Made by a program: the position numbers and the translations under genes
Assembly: GCF_003072125.1 (NCBI RefSeq)
Contig: NZ_QCYH01000010.1
Location: forward strand, 39,459-103,458
DNA from: Pelagivirga sediminicola
Lineage (GTDB): Bacteria > Pseudomonadota > Alphaproteobacteria > Rhodobacterales > Rhodobacteraceae
Direction: 5' to 3'
Length of the DNA stretch: 64,000 bases
The notes under the pieces: generated by a model
Databases searched by the model: none
Told to the model about the DNA's origin: nothing
What the model saw: only the letters and a program-made list of their open reading frames with translations
Part shown: piece by piece, positions 63,245 through 64,000 of the stretch
Numbering within the stretch: the first letter of the stretch is position 1
Layout: each line of letters opens with the position of its first letter

Positions 63245-63397
63245 ATGACCGATGAGAGAATGACACTGCTTGAACTGGTTGAACAGCAGGCCGATGGCGA
63301 TCTTGTGCGTGAGATGCTGGCCTTCGCCGCCGACCGGATCATGGAGGCGGAGGTCGAGACGCGGACGGGCGCGGCCGCTGGATCGACAACCGCATGA
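63245..63397 (+). pseudogene. IS256-family transposase N-terminal fragment
   Basis: Reads MTDERMTLLELVEQQADGDL, VREMLAFAADRIMEAEVE, the normal start of IS256/mutator transposases, then breaks at GACGGGCGCGGCC into IS3 sequence in another frame. Its leader (63125-63244) continues across the IS66 insertion to about 60535. Confidence 0.75.
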
Positions 63398-63591
63398 TCG
63401 AGCGCCTCTGGCGGTCGCTGAAATACGAATGCGTCTACCTGAACGCCTTCGAAACCGGCTCGGAGGCCCGCAACGGGATCGGTGCCTGGATCACCTACTA
63501 CAACGAAAAACGCCCGCATTCATCACATGGGCTGCTGACGCCGGCCGAGGCCTATGATACCCGGAACCAATACCTGACTGCCGCCGCCTGA
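63367..63591 (+). pseudogene. IS3-family OrfB C-terminal fragment
   Basis: Reads GRGRWIDNRMIERLWRSLKY then ECVYLNAFETGSEARNGIGA, with YYNEKRPHSSHGLLTPAEAY and a stop. This is the C-terminal end of the rve integrase domain, including the last catalytic Glu region. The junction with the IS256 piece lies in the shared GGGCGCGGCC. The IS3 OrfA remnant at 48246 may be the other end of a related copy. Confidence 0.85.
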
Positions 63592-63713
63592 CATGAAACC
63601 CATGCCAGAGCTTAGCTCGGCGGAAAACTGGTCGAAAAAGCAGGACCACCTCTGGTGGCGTCCTGATCAAATCCGGGCCTTTCCGAAGGTCGGCGCTCTT
63701 ACACCATTCGGTG

Positions 63714-63791
63714 GGACACTATCACATCCCGCCAGCCGAGGCAGAAGAGAACTTCTATGCACAGCGCGACGTGCTCGATATGGTCGCGTGA
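63714..63791 (+). pseudogene. Transposase C-terminal scrap
   Basis: In-frame HYHIPPAEAEENFYAQRDVL then DMVA and TGA, resembling the last residues of IS3-type OrfB proteins. Nothing upstream in frame; the DNA between 63592 and 63713 is unassigned. Confidence 0.5.
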
Positions 63792-63839
63792 AATGAAGCT
63801 ATAGGTCTCCGACAAATCCGGGACGATTCAGGGCAGGTC

Positions 63840-63930
63840 ACCATCAGTGCCTTCTCGGCGGTTCTGCGCGGTTCCAGGAAGTCCGGGAAGTAGCTGTCCT
63901 TGCGCAGCTTCGGGATATTCAGCGTAAGCC
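63840..63930 (-). pseudogene. IS256-family transposase fragment
   Basis: On the minus strand reads LNIPKLRKDSYFPDFLEPRR then TAEKALM, matching the KIPKLR..SYFP..LEPRR..E.AL segment of IS256 transposases near residue 90. Short open pieces on both sides do not continue the family. The window ends at 64000. Confidence 0.65.
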
Positions 63931-64000
63931 TTCGGCGAAGGCCGTGGGCGCGCCGTATTGATCAGAGGGGTTTGGGTGCGGCTTTTGGTTTACGCGGCTT

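Overview
The window is chromosomal DNA from an alphaproteobacterium of the Rhodobacterales (Roseobacter/Rhodobacter group). The evidence is a GC-rich, densely packed gene set with many ATGA/TGATG overlaps, a circularly permuted two-piece tmRNA whose tag reads ANDNRAPVALAA, an alpha-type SspB, a DksA with only one zinc-finger cysteine, a Mur-like Fur protein, a DUF4169/ribbon-helix-helix pair behind fumC, and a MoxR/VWA/DUF2927 cluster. The species cannot be named from sequence alone.

Positions 1 to about 40850 are ordinary core genome: gatA (5' end outside the window), an Excalibur lipoprotein, a peptidoglycan amidase, RNase P RNA, rpmG, a secreted cyclase, a Bax-inhibitor membrane protein, a quinone oxidoreductase, an XRE regulator, an inositol-monophosphatase-type phosphatase, a CAP protein, mgtE, 5-formyl-THF cyclo-ligase, tyrS, anmK, a racemase-type protein, a membrane protein paired with a ClpP-like protein, VWA + small membrane protein + DUF2927 lipoprotein + MoxR ATPase, dksA, a flavin monooxygenase, fur/mur, a PLP gamma-synthase, a DEAD-box helicase, a Na+/H+ antiporter, an EEP nuclease, selO, fumC with two small followers, sspB next to ssrA, a peptide-binding protein, a PAP2 phosphatase, an Mla-type lipid ABC operon and a Crp/Fnr regulator.

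From about 40900 to 44100 the DNA is decaying: fragments of an aminotransferase, a CapA-like protein, a peptide-binding protein, a DUF1989 protein and a CO-dehydrogenase FAD subunit, with frameshifts and junctions. A secreted acidic HdeA-like protein follows. An IS1595-family element (44687-46986) has 25-bp terminal repeats and an 8-bp target duplication (CAAATTTA). It carries a transposase broken by a 1-bp deletion, three small cargo genes and a Leu-type tRNA whose anticodon loop reads UUA, which would decode UAA stop codons. Then come a YihY membrane protein and IS3/IS66 remnants.

The most interesting unit is a tightly coupled five-gene operon at 50279-60305, of lower GC than the core. It encodes (1) a BapA-type secreted protein with an uninterrupted Asp-Ala tract of 114 dipeptides, (2) a TolC-like lipoprotein, (3) a LapB/HlyB-type ABC exporter with a degenerate C39-like domain, (4) an HlyD adaptor and (5) a 1025-residue protein joining an alpha/alpha-toroid-like region to a MurF-like amide ligase. 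My inference is that the ligase modifies the aspartate side chains of the poly(Asp-Ala) protein before or during type I export, a ribosomal counterpart of cyanophycin-type chemistry. The operon is bracketed by two IS66 copies in opposite orientation and followed by an integrase remnant, which suggests horizontal transfer. The right edge (60535-64000) is a pile of nested IS66, IS256 and IS3 pieces.
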